Of a stretch of 64,000 nucleotides of DNA, positions 31,740-43,589 are shown piece after piece. A program made the position numbers and the translations under genes. The stretch is from Marthasterias glacialis (lineage: Eukaryota; Echinodermata; Asteroidea; Forcipulatida; Asteriidae). The stretch covers positions 4,502,108 through 4,566,107 of the forward strand of contig OU452222.1 of NCBI GenBank assembly GCA_911728455.2, written 5' to 3'. Each line of letters opens with the position of its first letter. Position 1 is the first letter of the stretch. Below the pieces are notes generated by a model that had not been told where the DNA came from, did not search any database, and worked only from the letters and a program-made list of their open reading frames with translations.

Positions 31740-33609
31740 CCAATGAAAAACAGTTCACTGCCAGACCTACTTCATAAAGCACGTCTCAGGTTGAACGAAC
31801 ATGATGTCACACTCCAGCTCCAACTTGGGCTTGCAAGTGTCATATTGAAGACCAAGAGAGTGGACTGCCTCATCCAAAATCGGTCAGCGGTACTGGAGAG
31901 TCTTCATCTACTCCAGAACCACCTCATCACCCGGTCCCTTCGGTTTCAAGAGCACCAAATGCTTTTAATTTAAAACAAGGCTAAACCCTCGGGTCATCCC
32001 TCCGAACCAGCCAGGGTCAAATACCTTCCCTGAACAACAATAGACTCTCCCACAGGCTGACATAAATGCTAGCGAGCAGCATTCATACAACATGGTGGTG
32101 CCCATTCTGATGATGCCGCTGCATCTCTGGCCACTTTCCTGGTATTAACGCCCCTCAAAAGTGGCTGACCAATGTTGCCCAGCAACACCAAAGCAACCAC
32201 CAGCATCGTGAGTCCAATTGGGTTTGAAGTTATTCCCATTAGTAGAGACGACTTTGGGTCCACAAGCGACATGGTCTCGGATGGAGGGATAAAAAAAAAA
32301 GCCGTAAAATGGATGGATCCGACTTGCTGAATCCAGGTGAATTTTGTAACCCATTGAAAATTTTATAACAATTTGGGAAGCTAATCATCCTTACTGGCAG
32401 CCGAGAAGCTGAATCACGCAGGATGGGTTACACGTGTTTGAGCTGCAGGCATTCTACTCACATATGGTCCTAGCAAGGAATCAAACCAGGGACACATTGG
32501 TGAGAGGCAAACGCTTTATGCACATGCACCCATGCCACCCAAATTAGTGGGCACTCCAGTGACAGAGAAGATCCTTACATGGTGGGAAGAACTTTGTTCA
32601 TATTAGCACATGAAGTTTTAAAGAGAATCTTTCAGCCAACCAGGTTCCAATAGCACAGGAAAAGTATTTCAAGGCCCCGGAACTGCCAAGCCAGGTGAAA
32701 TCCTCCTTCAAAGAAGCTCGCTCTTTGCTGAAAGCACTCCCATAACCTTCTGCTAAAGGTAGCCTTACCTCTCGTACATCTGTTTTATGCTTTGGTGGGT
32801 ACGTCAAACCCAGATTCAGTTGATGCAAGTTTAGTTTCGCAGCACTTTACATCAGTGCTCTTCCTGCTGGGATCAGCTAGCCAAAGCCTCGCATTGTCGA
32901 GACAACAAGCTTTTGATGATTATCTGAACAGACAATTTGACAGCCTCAAGTGAAATTCCCCTTCAATGGGAGTATTGTCGGAGGTATACTTGACCAAAGA
33001 CATAGAGGAGGCAGAGAAAGCAAGCAAGCTGGCTGCAAAAGTGACTGAGACCGGGGGATCCATTGCTACTTCTTTTAAAGGGAACACATTCTCCCCTTAC
33101 TACTCGGCAAAGACCCGGATCCTTATAATACCAAGGGAGACAAGACTCAACCTACAAGTGGTGCTGTGGGCTAAAACTTTGCAGTACCAAATCAAGGAAG
33201 TTTTTGAGCAGATCAGGGATCAGATAATTCCAAGGCAAAAAAAAACCTCTTTTTCAGACACAAAGTTGCAGACAAGTCCTCTCCAAATTTTTGTTCCCAT
33301 TTAGAGATCCCTCACACAGGACAATTGAATACTCCAATTGGAGATTGAACACAAAATAGAATTTGCAACAATTCTGTTTCAGTTACCAAACAGAGTGCCG
33401 GTAACGTGTATGAACTCCCAGTCTCAAGTAGAGATGTCTCAAGTAGACGTTCAGAAGTTATTAAACTAAGGGACAATCACAGTGGAAATATCAGTTGATG
33501 GCCAGTGTATTTACAGAACACGACTGCAGCGCTACGACAAACTTCAATTTCAGATTGTTACAAACGAAATGGAAAGACAACGATTAAGCCTGTTAGGCTA
33601 TAGGTGAAA
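31740..33609. other. Unidentified sequence with short degenerate ORFs
   Basis: ORFs at 31743-31973 (LHKARLRLNEHDVTLQLQLG), 32069-32272 (minus) and 32966-33304 (EEAEKASKLAAKVTETGGS) are more protein-like than most. They lack a recognisable family and are cut by stops. They lie next to LINE debris, so an old transposon or degenerate gene is plausible. I cannot name it. Confidence 0.3.
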
Positions 33610-33900
33610 CAAGTTTGTCTGGAAAAGGCCACTTCACAATAGACAGTTATCACACAGTATACTACTCAGGAGAAGCTAACTCAGGAAGGAACAGCATGGC
33701 CTTCATATTGGATTAAAAGATGGCAGTCTATGTCATTAGATATGACCCAGTGAATGATTTAATCATCTCAGTGCATCTACAAGCCGAATCTGTAAACTTA
33801 ACCATAGTACAGGTTTATGCCCCTACATCTTCAGCAGAAGAATAAGTCATTGAGCAATTTCTATGGTGAACTTCAAAAAACACTTAATGACATTTTGTAC
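33610..33900 (+). pseudogene. LINE endonuclease fragment
   Basis: Frames reading GKGHFTIDSYTVYYSGEANS, then GRNSMAFIL, then NLTIVQVYAPTSSAEE match the APE-type endonuclease of LINEs (the V(Q)VYAPT motif is typical). Stop codons after FILD and SAEE show it is dead. It is 5'-truncated and precedes the next LINE. Confidence 0.75.
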
Positions 33901-34469
33901 TTTAAAACTAGTTTGCTCCGGGCAGGTGGAGCTCGTTAACCATGGGAGGTAGTCAACCTAGGAGTTGGGTTTTGGGGGCTTGTAGCCTTGGATGGCAGCC
34001 TACTTATAGTAGAAGGGATAACTCTGATTTCAAATCCTCACTTGGGTCATGGTAGCAGGTAGTTGTCACCTCAACTATCTCAAGGAGTGGTTGCTCCTGC
34101 CATGTGAGCCCGAGGTCCAACTGACCCAGTTGGTAGTACCTGGTAAGGGTCTACAAACTCAGGGTTATGAGTAGAAAACACTGAGTCCCATGTGAAAAGA
34201 TATCCCGGCTAACTCAGGAAGCCTGAGTAGGGTAGTGGGGCCCTTGATGGAAGAAATGCCATCAAAAGGTGTTGATTTCAATCCATAGGATTTATCAGTG
34301 GCTTTCACACTGCTGACAACATGCCCAGCATATGGCAAAAGAGAACAGCCACGACTCTATGAGGTAAAACTCCAGGATGAAGCTCTGAATTCGAAGCCAT
34401 CAGGAAGCTCCAGGACAGAAGGGAGTACAAAGACTGAACACTGTAAACTTTATGTTCCTACAATACATG

Positions 34470-34900
34470 CACTCTAAGAACTGAGGAAACATTACAACAG
34501 CTCATGGAAGACCTGCAAGACTTGAAGTTGAGCATCATAGGTCTAGCAGAGACAAGGAGGAAAGGGGAAGGTCTGGAAGAAATAAGAAGTTGTGCATGGC
34601 TGTTACACCAAAACAGAAGAAAATAGCAAGGCCAGAGGAATTGGCTTTCTCAGACACGAAAAAAGATTATGTTAGTAAGATAAAGAGCCACTCAGACAGA
34701 GTGCTCTCATTAATTAAAATTACAGTTGTCAGGGAAAGAGGATGTGTGCATAATTCAAGTATATACACCAGCGAGTGATTACACAGATGAAGAAGTTGAC
34801 CAAATTTATGAAGACATCAAAAAGGCAATTGAAGAGAAAATCTAAATATACCATAGTCATGGGAGATTTCAATGCCAAAGTAGAAGTAAAACTAGTACAA
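34470..34900 (+). pseudogene. LINE endonuclease domain
   Basis: TEETLQQLMEDLQDLKLSII, GLAETRRKGEG and IVMGDFNAKV are APE-type endonuclease motifs in two frames. There are multiple stops between them. Its DFNAKV is the typical catalytic GDFN motif. Confidence 0.78.
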
Positions 34901-34919
34901 ACAGCAATCATTCGTAAAT

Positions 34920-35901
34920 ATGGAGTTGGTGAATTGCAGACCCATCAGTCTTTTATCAAATCTCTACAAAATTTTAACCGAAATTATCCAAAACAGAATC
35001 AAGACAGTTCTAGATGAACATCAACCAAGAGAACAGGCTGTGTTCAGAAAAGGGTTCTCAACAACAGACCAATTTACATGCACTCAACCAACTCATCGAA
35101 AAAGGCTAATGAATTCCAACTGGACCTGTGCAGTGGGTTTATCAACTATGAGAAGGCACTTAACTCAGTGGGACACAAAGATCTATTTGAAGCTCAGAGA
35201 AAAATGGAAATCAGCGAAGGAAATCTTGAGACAGTAGAAGATATCTACACTGATGCAACAGCAAAAATAAACATTGATGATGACGTCTCACGGCAAATAA
35301 ACATTGAAATGTTCACTGCAGCAATGGAGGAAGTTTTCAAAAAAATGCCCCTAGAGGAGAGAGGGTTCAACACTGATGGAGAAAGGCTCACAAATCTATG
35401 CTTTGCAGAAAATTTTGCTCCAATCGCCTCTTGCGGTAAAGACTTTGAAGCACAAATAAATAAACTAGACAGCAAAAGTAACAACATTGGGTTGAAGATG
35501 CACAAGGGCAAGACAAAATACATGGCAAAATACAACACAGATGATACAGTAATGGTGGAGGAGGACCAAGAGATCAGTAGGGTCACAGAATACAAATACC
35601 TGGACCCAACAGTAAAAATGGATAATAACACAAAAGAGGATATTTCAACAAGAATAAGAACCGGATGGTACAGAGAGATACTTTGTTATCAAAGAACATA
35701 CCAATGGCTCTCCAGAGAAGGGTATTTGATCAGTGTGTGCTACCAACAATGACCTACGGGGCAGAAACATGGACAACAACAAAACAGATAGAGCGCAAAC
35801 TTTGTACAGCACAAAGAGCGACGGAGAGACAAAATGCTTCATATCGCAATCAGAGACAGGGTTACATGTGTGGAAATACAAAAGAAAACAGGATTTTATA
35901 G
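34920..35901 (+). pseudogene. LINE reverse transcriptase domain
   Basis: Open in pieces (34920-35237, 35078-35752, 35665-35901). Motifs: RPISLLSNLYKILTEIIQN, YEKALNSVGHKDLFEAQRK, FNTDGERLTNLCFAENFAP, KTKYMAKYNTDDTVMVEEDQ, VFDQCVLPTMTYGAETWTTT. Two overlapping frames indicate frameshifts. Confidence 0.82.
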
Positions 35902-35960
35902 TTGGCAAAGCCATGAAATTAGGTGGAGATGTCTCAACCACTAGACCAGCAAGATAATTG

Positions 35961-38049
35961 CCCAGTCCCTGTTTTTTTCTCGTGAAGGTTAATGACAACA
36001 ACTCACATTTTACTGCAACTACCTTTAACAGACATTTTGCTGTTAGATACTTTAACAGGTGTCATATCTAAGTGTAGTCATTGTGTGATGAATGCGATGC
36101 TAGAACTGCCCCCTGAGCAAAAAGATGTACCCCTCCTGCAATGCTACCATCACAGGACTGAGAAAAAAAAACGCAATGTTGGGAAATACAAATGTAAGCC
36201 ATGGTGATTGTGCAAACGCGGCTTTAAATGCAGTATTTCAAGTTTAATTTTTTGATGTACATTTTATGGCAACACTGCTGCTGGTGTCCAAACGTGTTAA
36301 AATGACATGAAATTACCAAATGTCTTCCAAAAGAAGTTCACTAAGGTTTTAAGAATTCTTTAATCAATATTTACCTGACTGGTCACAGTACATAAACAGT
36401 GCACATCAAATTGTACAAATTGTACTTGAACAATTTCAATGGTGGACTATAACCTACAATGTAGTAAAAAGATGTTTATGTTATTAGTAATTGTACAGCA
36501 AAACATGTGATAAAAGGAGTCATGGTGACATACCAGAGAGATGAGATGCTGAACACAAAGTAAACTCTCCTTATCAAAATTTATGGAAAGATAAACTGAA
36601 AACTTGGAACTTTTGAATTAATGCATTGTTTCAATAACCAAAAATGCACCATTCCTTTTCAGTAAAAATACAGGATGGTTCTTTGCTGGGGAGAAATCAT
36701 TCCCTCATGCAGAAGATTGACGTAGAGCACTTGGACAGATGTGAGTGTGGTGCCCGTGGACAGATGCAAGTGTGGCACCTAGCAGCAAACGGTTCAGCAG
36801 CTCTTCAACTCCTGCCCTTTATTCAGTTCTCGCCTTGAATGTCAGAGCCTTGTGGACCTTGTTGATGACATCATTGTGTAACTGGAGAATAACCAACATA
36901 CCATTCTGACTTTGCTCCTAAGATTGTTTCCATACAAACAATGGCAATGATAGGAATGTTAAGCATCAAGAACCAAAATTTGTTCATTTCATTCTAGAAG
37001 CTCGCTGATTAAATCCTCCAGAGAAATAATCGCATTTGAAGACCTCCAAAATCACTGTTGTTCATTTTTGTTGTAGGAGTTTAAAAAAATAGTATGTGTA
37101 TAAACAAGCACAAAATTTGTGACAAAATATAAATTGTTATTTGTTGTATTCTTGGAAATAAACCCGCCAATTTACTGACATTTTCACAGAATGTTTGTAT
37201 GTTGTGTTTAACGAAAACCAGAGGATAGAAATGAGTGTGCTCGTTTAGTAACGTATGTCTATTTGAAAAGTTTGAGTTTTTTCTCTTTCAGATGGCTACC
37301 CAGGTTATCCACCACCTCTTGTTTTGGCAAGGTCAAGTAGACGAACCATCCATACAGTATGAGATGTCCTCCTACTAGGATGGAAATGGTCACCAGGGGC
37401 ATTGGACAGGGATCTTGACTTCTTCTTTGTGGAGTCCAGATATTTACGATGGCTGCCTCCCACTTGAACCTCTTGTTTGGCAGTCTTCACAGGTAATTCA
37501 ATCTCCTGAATAAAGTCAGTGAGGAAAATAATGGGGTAATAGGCATGAGATTGGTACTATTAATTACCAGTTATGACTGAAAGACATCTATGCACACACA
37601 ACTTTTTAGACAACATGAAAGTTGGGTAAACCTGCTTTTGTACACACTTGGAATACTGGAGCGTTAACATGCCCAGACATTTCATTGTGTAGAGTGCACA
37701 GGCATGCACTCACCATACAATGCTTAGTTTCCCCGGTACACAGAGTGTAAGGGTACTGGAATTCATGCTCTAAATCTCCCCTTTTTCTGGGGGTTATTGT
37801 GTAGTCCTTGAATCCAGACCATCATCCTTTTGTTGAACAAACGAGGATTGTGAGATATTGATAGGCTGCCAACATTGTTTGTCATTGTATTTGTCTTATG
37901 GGAGGTAAGTCCAAGTTTCCAGCATACCATGGCCGATTATCGGGCTGGGCCAATTCACGGTTTCACATAAGTGTGACTGTTTTAATGATGAGTAATGTTT
38001 TTTAACACTAAATGTCTCAAAATGTGCATTTTGTTTGTGATGTATTCAG
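35961..38049 (+). other. Region upstream of the tandem exon array
   Basis: No gene is firmly supported. Two candidate exon starts: 36661 after CCTTTTCAG, followed by a Cys-bearing ORF (DRCECGARGQMQVWHL, to 36838), and about 37292 after CTCTTTCAG (GYPGYPPPLVLA). Either could be an upstream exon of the 38050 array, but donor sites and frame cannot be fixed. Confidence 0.3.
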
Positions 38050-38136
38050 GCTTAGCATCTCCGAAGACATCTACCCGTCAACAAGTAGATGTCCAAGACC
38101 AGCCTATGATAAAGGAGCTGCACTCTCCAGTAAAAG
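38050..38136 (+). other. 87-nt exon-like unit 1
   Basis: Acceptor TGTATTCAG|GCTTAGC, donor GTAAAAG|GTGAGT. 87 nt, open in two frames (ISEDIYPSTSRCPRPAYDK and ASPKTSTRQQVDVQDQPMIK). It contains the hairpin GACATCTAC/GTAGATGTC. Confidence 0.6.
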
Positions 38137-38544
38137 GTGAGTTCCCTAAAATGTCAGTTGTTTGGCAATCATTTGCTCTAGGGGCTCTAAACATCTAGGG
38201 AAAGTCCCTAAGGATGCTTCATGTTAAACACACACATCAATACAAGTTCTTAGCTATGAGTAATTTAAATTTTGCTACATAAGTTTCATTCTGAGAGAGA
38301 GTTCACTGATGATCAAGTTCATACCAGCACCAATCCTCAAGAGAACTGTCACAGGCATTTGAAGTCCCCAAAATCACTGTTGCTTATTTTGATTACATCA
38401 ATCAAAATAATCCAGAAATGCATGAGATTCTCCAAACAGTTTTTTGCTGCTTACAATGTTGGTTTTCTTGACTTAATTTTGAATGAAAGTTTACTTTAAA
38501 AAAATGAAGGAAAACGCAAGTTATCTCTACCTAACTGATGACAT

Positions 38545-39005
38545 GAATACACGCAAATGTTTCCCCTTCCTGGAAACGGAAGCTGTCTTAAGACAACATT
38601 ATGTCATCTCGGACCACCGGAGCAAAGGTTGCGCGGTCATTCAACTGCGGAGCAGGCACAGACCAAACACACAAACCGTCTTATGCTTCGATTCATCCAC
38701 ACAAGGACAAAACAAAGGTCTTGAATGTAGTCAGATTTTGTGGCCATTGAGAGGCAGTTTTGTGTAATCCCCAATCATAGATCTTTTGTACCAAGTAGGG
38801 GATAACGAGGCATCGAGAGGCTTCCATCCACCCTTGTTCATTCATTGTATTTCGGCTCAATGGAGAAACAAAACGGATGATCTAATAAAGGGAATCTTTG
38901 TTCTCTTGGCATTGTCAAGTCAGGGTTTCTTTGTGCCAGCGGTACCCTCAAAGAAAAAAGATTCCGGCAATTCCGCCAAAAGAATCCTGCCAGGTGGATG
39001 GGACC
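38545..39005 (-). mobile_element. Dispersed repeat family E, copy 2 (reverse)
   Basis: Read on the minus strand it matches 61157-61915 (GGATGGAAGCCTCTCGATGC, AAACCCTGACTTGACAATGC). It is inserted between units 1 and 2 of the exon array. Confidence 0.7.
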
Positions 39006-39074
39006 ACAAAAAAAGGAATCCTGGCAGCAACTGGTTAAAGACTAAATTGTGCATTTTGTTTGTGTTGCAGTCAG

Positions 39075-39719
39075 GCTTAGAATCTTCAAAGACATCTACC
39101 CGTCAACAAGTAGATGTCCAGGCTTAGTATCTCCAAAGACATCTACCCATCAACACGTAGATGTCAGGCTTAGAATCTTCAAAGACATCTACCCGTCAAC
39201 AAGTAGATGTCCAGGCTTAGTATCTCCAAAGACATCTACCCGTCAACAAGTAGATGTCCAGGCTTAGTATCTCCAAAGACATCTACCCATCAACACGTAG
39301 ATGTCAGGCTTAGAATCTCCAAAGACATCTACCTGTCAACAAGTAGATGTCAGGCTTAGAATCTCCAAAGACATCTACCCGTCAACAAGTAGATGTCCAG
39401 GCTTAGTATCTCCAAAGACATCTACCCGTCAATAAGTAGATGTCCAGCCTTAGCATCTCCAAAGACATCTACCCGTCAACAAGTAGATGTCCAGGCTTAG
39501 CATCTCTAAAGACATCTACCCGTCAACAAGTAGATGCCAGGCTTAGCATCTCCAAAGACATCTACCCGTCAACAAGTAGATGTCCAGGCTTAGCATCTCC
39601 AAAGACATCTACCCGTAAACAAGTAGATGTCCAGGCTTAGCATCTCCGAAGACATCTACCCGTCAGCAAGTAGATGTCCAAGACCAGTATTATGAAGGAG
39701 CTGCACTCTCCAGTAAAAG
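39075..39719 (+). repeat. Exon-like unit 2 expanded: 13 x 46/47-bp hairpin units
   Basis: Starts at acceptor GTTGCAGTCAG|GCTTAGA and ends at donor AAAAG|GTGAAT. Unit starts are 39075, 39122, 39168, 39215, 39262, 39308, 39354, 39401, 39448, 39495, 39541, 39588 and 39635; lengths are 47 or 46, and the last runs into the normal exon tail (85 nt). Each has the hairpin GACATCTAC ... GTAGATGTC with a 10-nt CCGTCAACAA loop. Some units have CATCAACACG. The total is 645 nt, divisible by three, yet all three frames meet TAG inside, in GCT-TAG of some unit. Confidence 0.9.
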
Positions 39720-40075
39720 GTGAATTCCCAAAAAGTTTACTTTTTAATATTTACCCCTGGTCCCAAATACAGCTTTGTAGTAATATTAGAGAATACATGT
39801 TTTTGCTGTTCTTTAAACAGAAGTTAATATCAGTCACTTTCTTGTAGCTCCCTCTCTCTCAGAAGGAAACTCACCTAGCAAAAATGTAATTACCGAAAGC
39901 TAAGAATTTGTCTGGATGTTTGTGTTTAACATGAAGTTTCCTCAAGGTGGCTTGGTCATTCATCTTTGGAGCATGCTCAGACCACACACAGGCCATCTAA
40001 CGATTCGCTTCATTAATGGGTAATGTTCTTATACAAAATATGGCAAATTGTGCACTTTGTTTGTGTTGCAGTCAG

Positions 40076-40166
40076 GCTCAGCATCTCCAAAGACATCTAC
40101 TCGTCAACAAGTAGATGTTCAAGTTCAGCATGTGGTAAAGGAGCTGCACTGTCTAGATAGTAAAAG
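40076..40166 (+). other. Exon-like unit 3, with 4-nt insertion
   Basis: Acceptor GTCAG|GCTCAGC, donor AGTAAAAG|GTGAAT. The 3' end reads CACTGTCTAGATAGTAAAAG, so it is 91 nt; the insertion puts a TAG in the frame that joins the terminal exon. Confidence 0.55.
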
Positions 40167-40682
40167 GTGAATTTCCAAAATGTATGGGTTTAATTTTTGT
40201 ATGCTATTTGGCAATCGTTTATGAGTTGAAAGGTGGGTTTAGTTTTTTTTTGTAGGGGTTTTAAAGATTTTGGAAAGTCCCTAAAGATTTTTCATGTTAA
40301 ACACGACTATCAAGACAAAGTCTTAGCTTTTTGGCAATTTAAATTTTGGTATATCATTTGCTGGATAAGTTTCATTGCTTACTGGTTATAATGTTCATAC
40401 CAGCACCAATCCTCAAGAAGAACTGTCACAGGCATTTGACATCCCCCCTAATCACTGTTGCCTAATTTAATTGCAGCAATCAAAATAATCCTGAAATTCC
40501 TGAGTTCCTCCGAACAGTCTCTTTGCTGCTTATAATGTTGTTTTCTTCTTTTATTTTTGATTGAAAAATATAAAAAAATCTGAAAGTAAAAACAAGTTAT
40601 CTGAATACAACTGTTTTAATGATGGGTAATGTATGAAATATTAAATGCAGCAAACTATGCATTTTGTTTGTGTTGCAGTCAG

Positions 40683-40769
40683 GCTCAGCATCTCCAAAGA
40701 CATCTACCCGTCAACAAGTAGATGTTCAAGTTCAGCATGTGGTAAAGGAGCTGCACTCTCCAGTAAAAG
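40683..40769 (+). other. Exon-like unit 4
   Basis: Acceptor GTCAG|GCTCAGC, donor GTAAAAG|GTGAAT, 87 nt. It reads ISKDIYPSTSRC then SSSACGKGAALSSK. Intact. Confidence 0.6.
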
Positions 40770-40795
40770 GTGAATTCCCAAAAAGTTTATCTTAA

Positions 40796-41918
40796 AGGGA
40801 AACTCCACCCCAGTTTTCAAATTAAAATTGTGTGAAGGGTGTGATATTTCATAGTTACTGGTATTTAACCTTTTTTTATGGTCGGTTGTTGCAATCGTAG
40901 AAGATGATGATTTTATCATAAAGTGCCAGCCGTTGTGCATGCAGCCATTTTTTAGCGCCATCTCTGTGCATCCGGGACATTGTGATGTAATGACTGCACC
41001 AATAAAACACACCAAGGACTGATTGCCTGCTGCACATGAAACCAGTATTGTACACGTACCTCGTAACCCATAGTGACAAGCTCAACATATTGTGTTGTTC
41101 CCTGTACTTATCTTTGGTAAACGGTGTTGCCCGACTGCATGCATGCCCCATCGATAGCGTTCCTTTCGCACGGTGTGAATACAATCGAATCCACTGGCCG
41201 GCTGTTGGTACATACATTGTGAAAGTCAGGATGGGTTGTGATGCATGCCCTGCCTTCCATTAACCAGTTCAGTTTTCAAGTTCAGGGCATAGAGGCATTT
41301 CTTTTCCTGAGGCAATACCGCACATGACCCACAACTCCACCAGTCCGTATTTTCTCGGCGTCTTGTCGGTTGTCCACTCATCCCGGGCAGCTGTACATCG
41401 GCGTTTTCCTAGTCCTTTTCTATGTCATTCTTTCTCTTTTGTAGCTCTTCGTCCGTAAACGTTGGTTCAAAATCGTACGGATATGGCCCTGATTCCATAA
41501 TTTTGATGACCAGATTTCGTTTCAGCAAAGAAAAATACGTGGAAGAGTAAAGCTCAAAAATGTAACCTTAGTGTTGGTGAGAATTTGCGAGTTAGTTCGA
41601 AGACGCTCACATGTGTAGCGTTCGTTGGGCACATTGCTGCCAGAAGCATATGTGTGCTGATAGCTGCGTATGGGTGCAAGCAGCTTCGCATTACAATGCA
41701 TTTCTTCATTTAGGTGCAGTCGCTACGTCATAATGTCCCAGATGTGGCGGGATTTTCAAACAATATGGCCGCACTCTATGAACAACAATTTAAGAACACA
41801 ATATACCAGCATTTGGTTCTCGACAATGAAAAATGATCAACTCTCTGCGGATTATGTTCCTTACAGACTGTATGTCCTTTCAGACTAGAAAAGAATTTGG
41901 AGGGCCTGGACTTTCCCT
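40796..41918. mobile_element. 1.1-kb TTAA-flanked element, TIR AGGGAAACTCC
   Basis: TTAA (40792-40795) precedes AGGGAAACTCC; GGACTTTCCCT ends at 41918 and is followed by TTAA. The interior has further inverted similarity (GCGCCATCTCTGTGCATCCG vs CCAGATGTGGCG-type), but no transposase ORF. The homologous intron after unit 2 (39738) lacks it, giving AAAGTTTACTTTTTAATATT as the empty site. Confidence 0.85.
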
Positions 41919-42536
41919 TTAATATTTACCCCTGGTGTCAAATGGAGCTTTGTAGTAATATTTCAGAATGCATTTTTTTGCTGTTCTTTAAACAGAAGTT
42001 AATATCAGTCACTTTCTTGTAGCATAACAATTCGTTCAAAAATATTTGTAAGTTGTTTGGCAATCATTTAACAGTTGAAAGATGGGTTGTATTTTTTTCT
42101 GTAGGGTTTTAAAGATTTTGGAAAAACCCTAAAGGTGCTTCATGTTAAACACAACTATCAAGACAAAGTATTAGCTTCTGGTAATTTAAATTTCAGTTGG
42201 CCGTTTGCTGGATAAATTTCATTGTTAGAGAGAGTGCATACTGATTATAATGTTCATACCAGCACCAATCCTCAAGAGAACTGTCACAGTCATTTGACAT
42301 CCCCAAAAATCACTGTTTCTTATTTTGATTGCATCAATAAAAATCCTAAAAATGGAAGAGTTCCTCCTAACATTTTTTTTTGCTGCTTACAATGTTGGTT
42401 TTCTTCACTTACTTTTGAAAGAAAGTCTAACAATCCGAAAGTAAAAGCAAGCATGTTATTTGAACCTACCTATTTTAATGATGGGTAATGTTTGCAAATA
42501 TTTAATATATAAATATTTTGTTTGTGTTGCAGTCAG

Positions 42537-42607
42537 GCTTAGCGCCTCCAAAGACATCTACCCGTCAACAAGTAGACGTTCTAAGATGTAGGAGCTGCTC
42601 TCTCAAT
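42537..42607 (+). other. Exon-like unit 5, degenerate
   Basis: Acceptor GCAGTCAG|GCTTAGCG. It reads KDIYPSTSRRSKM then TAG, and its tail is eroded (TCTCAATGTATGT). The conserved Cys is replaced by Arg. Confidence 0.5.
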
Positions 42608-43235
42608 GTATGTATGTTGCTTTAAAAAAATGCAAATTCTAATTATTGGGAAATCATTTGACCTTTTGAGATTAAAACCACATACATGTACTCGATTGGT
42701 ACTTGTTTAAATTTTGTCACTGCAGAATTAATGTCCTCTTCAAGAAAACCAGGTGCATTTACACACAACAGAAAATGTAAAAGTTGAGCATTTGAGCATT
42801 TTTAGTAAAGGCAACAATAAAAACACATCATTTTAAACAAAATGTTTTGCCCCTTTTTGCAGCTTTTAAAAGATACATCAATCAATGTAATAAAAAAGCG
42901 AGGATTGATTGGACAAATAGTAAAATGGTTTTAACCATACCCTAATTATTGCAATCTCCTGATCAGGAGATGGAAAGATCATTACCATCCCTAGAAAGAT
43001 AATAGGAAGAAGAAAAAATTGTTAATAGCTTCAAAAACAAATTACTTGTGTACTGCTGTCTACTTTTGACAAAAACAAACGACAAGAAATGGTCACAAAA
43101 TCAAGGACAAAAAACTGATGCCATCCATGACTTCGGGAGGAGGTCCTCACCAGTTTTTAAACCCCTGCAAGAATTTTTGCACATTGCAATTGTTGTTTTG
43201 CGTACAATTTCGTATTTGTAAACATGACCTTTCAG

Positions 43236-43371
43236 AGCCAGAGTTGTAGCTAATAGTTCCCTGAAGTCGAGTGCAAAGGGAATCACCTCTACTGACATCT
43301 TGAAGGCTACCGTCCAAGGTTTAAAGGAGAGCAACGCAGATGTAAACATCAAGATCATCCAGACATCCTAG
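43236..43371 (+). other. Terminal exon-like sequence
   Basis: Acceptor GACCTTTCAG|AGCCAG. In the phase left by an 87-nt unit ending AAAAG it reads ARVVANSSLKSSAKG then ITSTDILKATVQGLKESNAD and VNIKIIQTS, with TAG at 43369-43371. The sequence is repeated, with an internal deletion, at 45606-45720. A reverse relative is at 59890-60015. Confidence 0.5.
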
Positions 43372-43589
43372 CAGTTCATCTTGCAATCATGAATGAACAA
43401 CCAAGCAACTTGTTGCCTTCAACTGTAAGATATTGTAGATGTGTTAGTTTGATGTTCTGATGTTTTGTTTTATCGACGTATAGTGGGCTGTTTTTGCAGC
43501 ACTATACAGTTAACATCTTGTAAATAAGTACACCATCGCAAGCAAGCACATACACATTTTTGAGCCATGAAATTGGAGATCTTAGAGCC

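Larger units (their letters stand above)
33920..35960 (+). pseudogene. RTE-like LINE, degenerate, with endonuclease and reverse transcriptase
   Basis: 33920-34440 looks like a 5' UTR. The endonuclease starts at about 34470 (LRTEETLQQLMEDLQDLKLS then IIGLAETRRKGEG) and has IVMGDFNAKV at 34855. RT motifs follow directly (NCRPISLLSNLYKILTEIIQ, DEHQPREQAVFRKGFSTTDQ, TKYMAKYNTD) and the C-terminal MTYGAETWTTT near 35750. The stretch between endonuclease and RT is shortened, and the RGVRQGDTISP block is absent. The catalytic FADD box reads CFAENFAP, so it is inactive. Several frame changes. Confidence 0.82.
38050..43371 (+). other. Tandem array of an 87-nt exon-like unit with a terminal-exon-like end
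   Basis: Five copies of one unit (38050-38136, 39075-39719, 40076-40166, 40683-40769, 42537-42607) share acceptor TTCAG|GCTTAGC or GTCAG|GCT and donor AAAAG|GTGAAT. Their flanking introns are homologous to each other. A terminal-exon-like sequence (43236-43371) follows acceptor CCTTTCAG. The 87-nt unit is a multiple of three. In the phase that joins the terminal exon it reads LSISEDIYPSTSRC then PRPAYDKGAALSSK. Cysteine and the SRC.RP..DK pattern also occur on the minus strand at 63293-63390. Several copies carry stops or length changes (see below), so it may be a decayed or non-coding gene. I do not recognise the family. Confidence 0.55.

Noticed and set aside
39049..39640. Repeat-coded protein from the 47-bp array (SKDIYPSTSRC / SPKTSTRQQVDV)
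   Set aside because: Units of 46/47 bp switch frame and each of the three frames meets a TAG, so it cannot be read through.
39075..39719. CRISPR array
   Set aside because: Units are near-identical in full with no unique spacers of constant length, and the setting is a eukaryotic exon copy.
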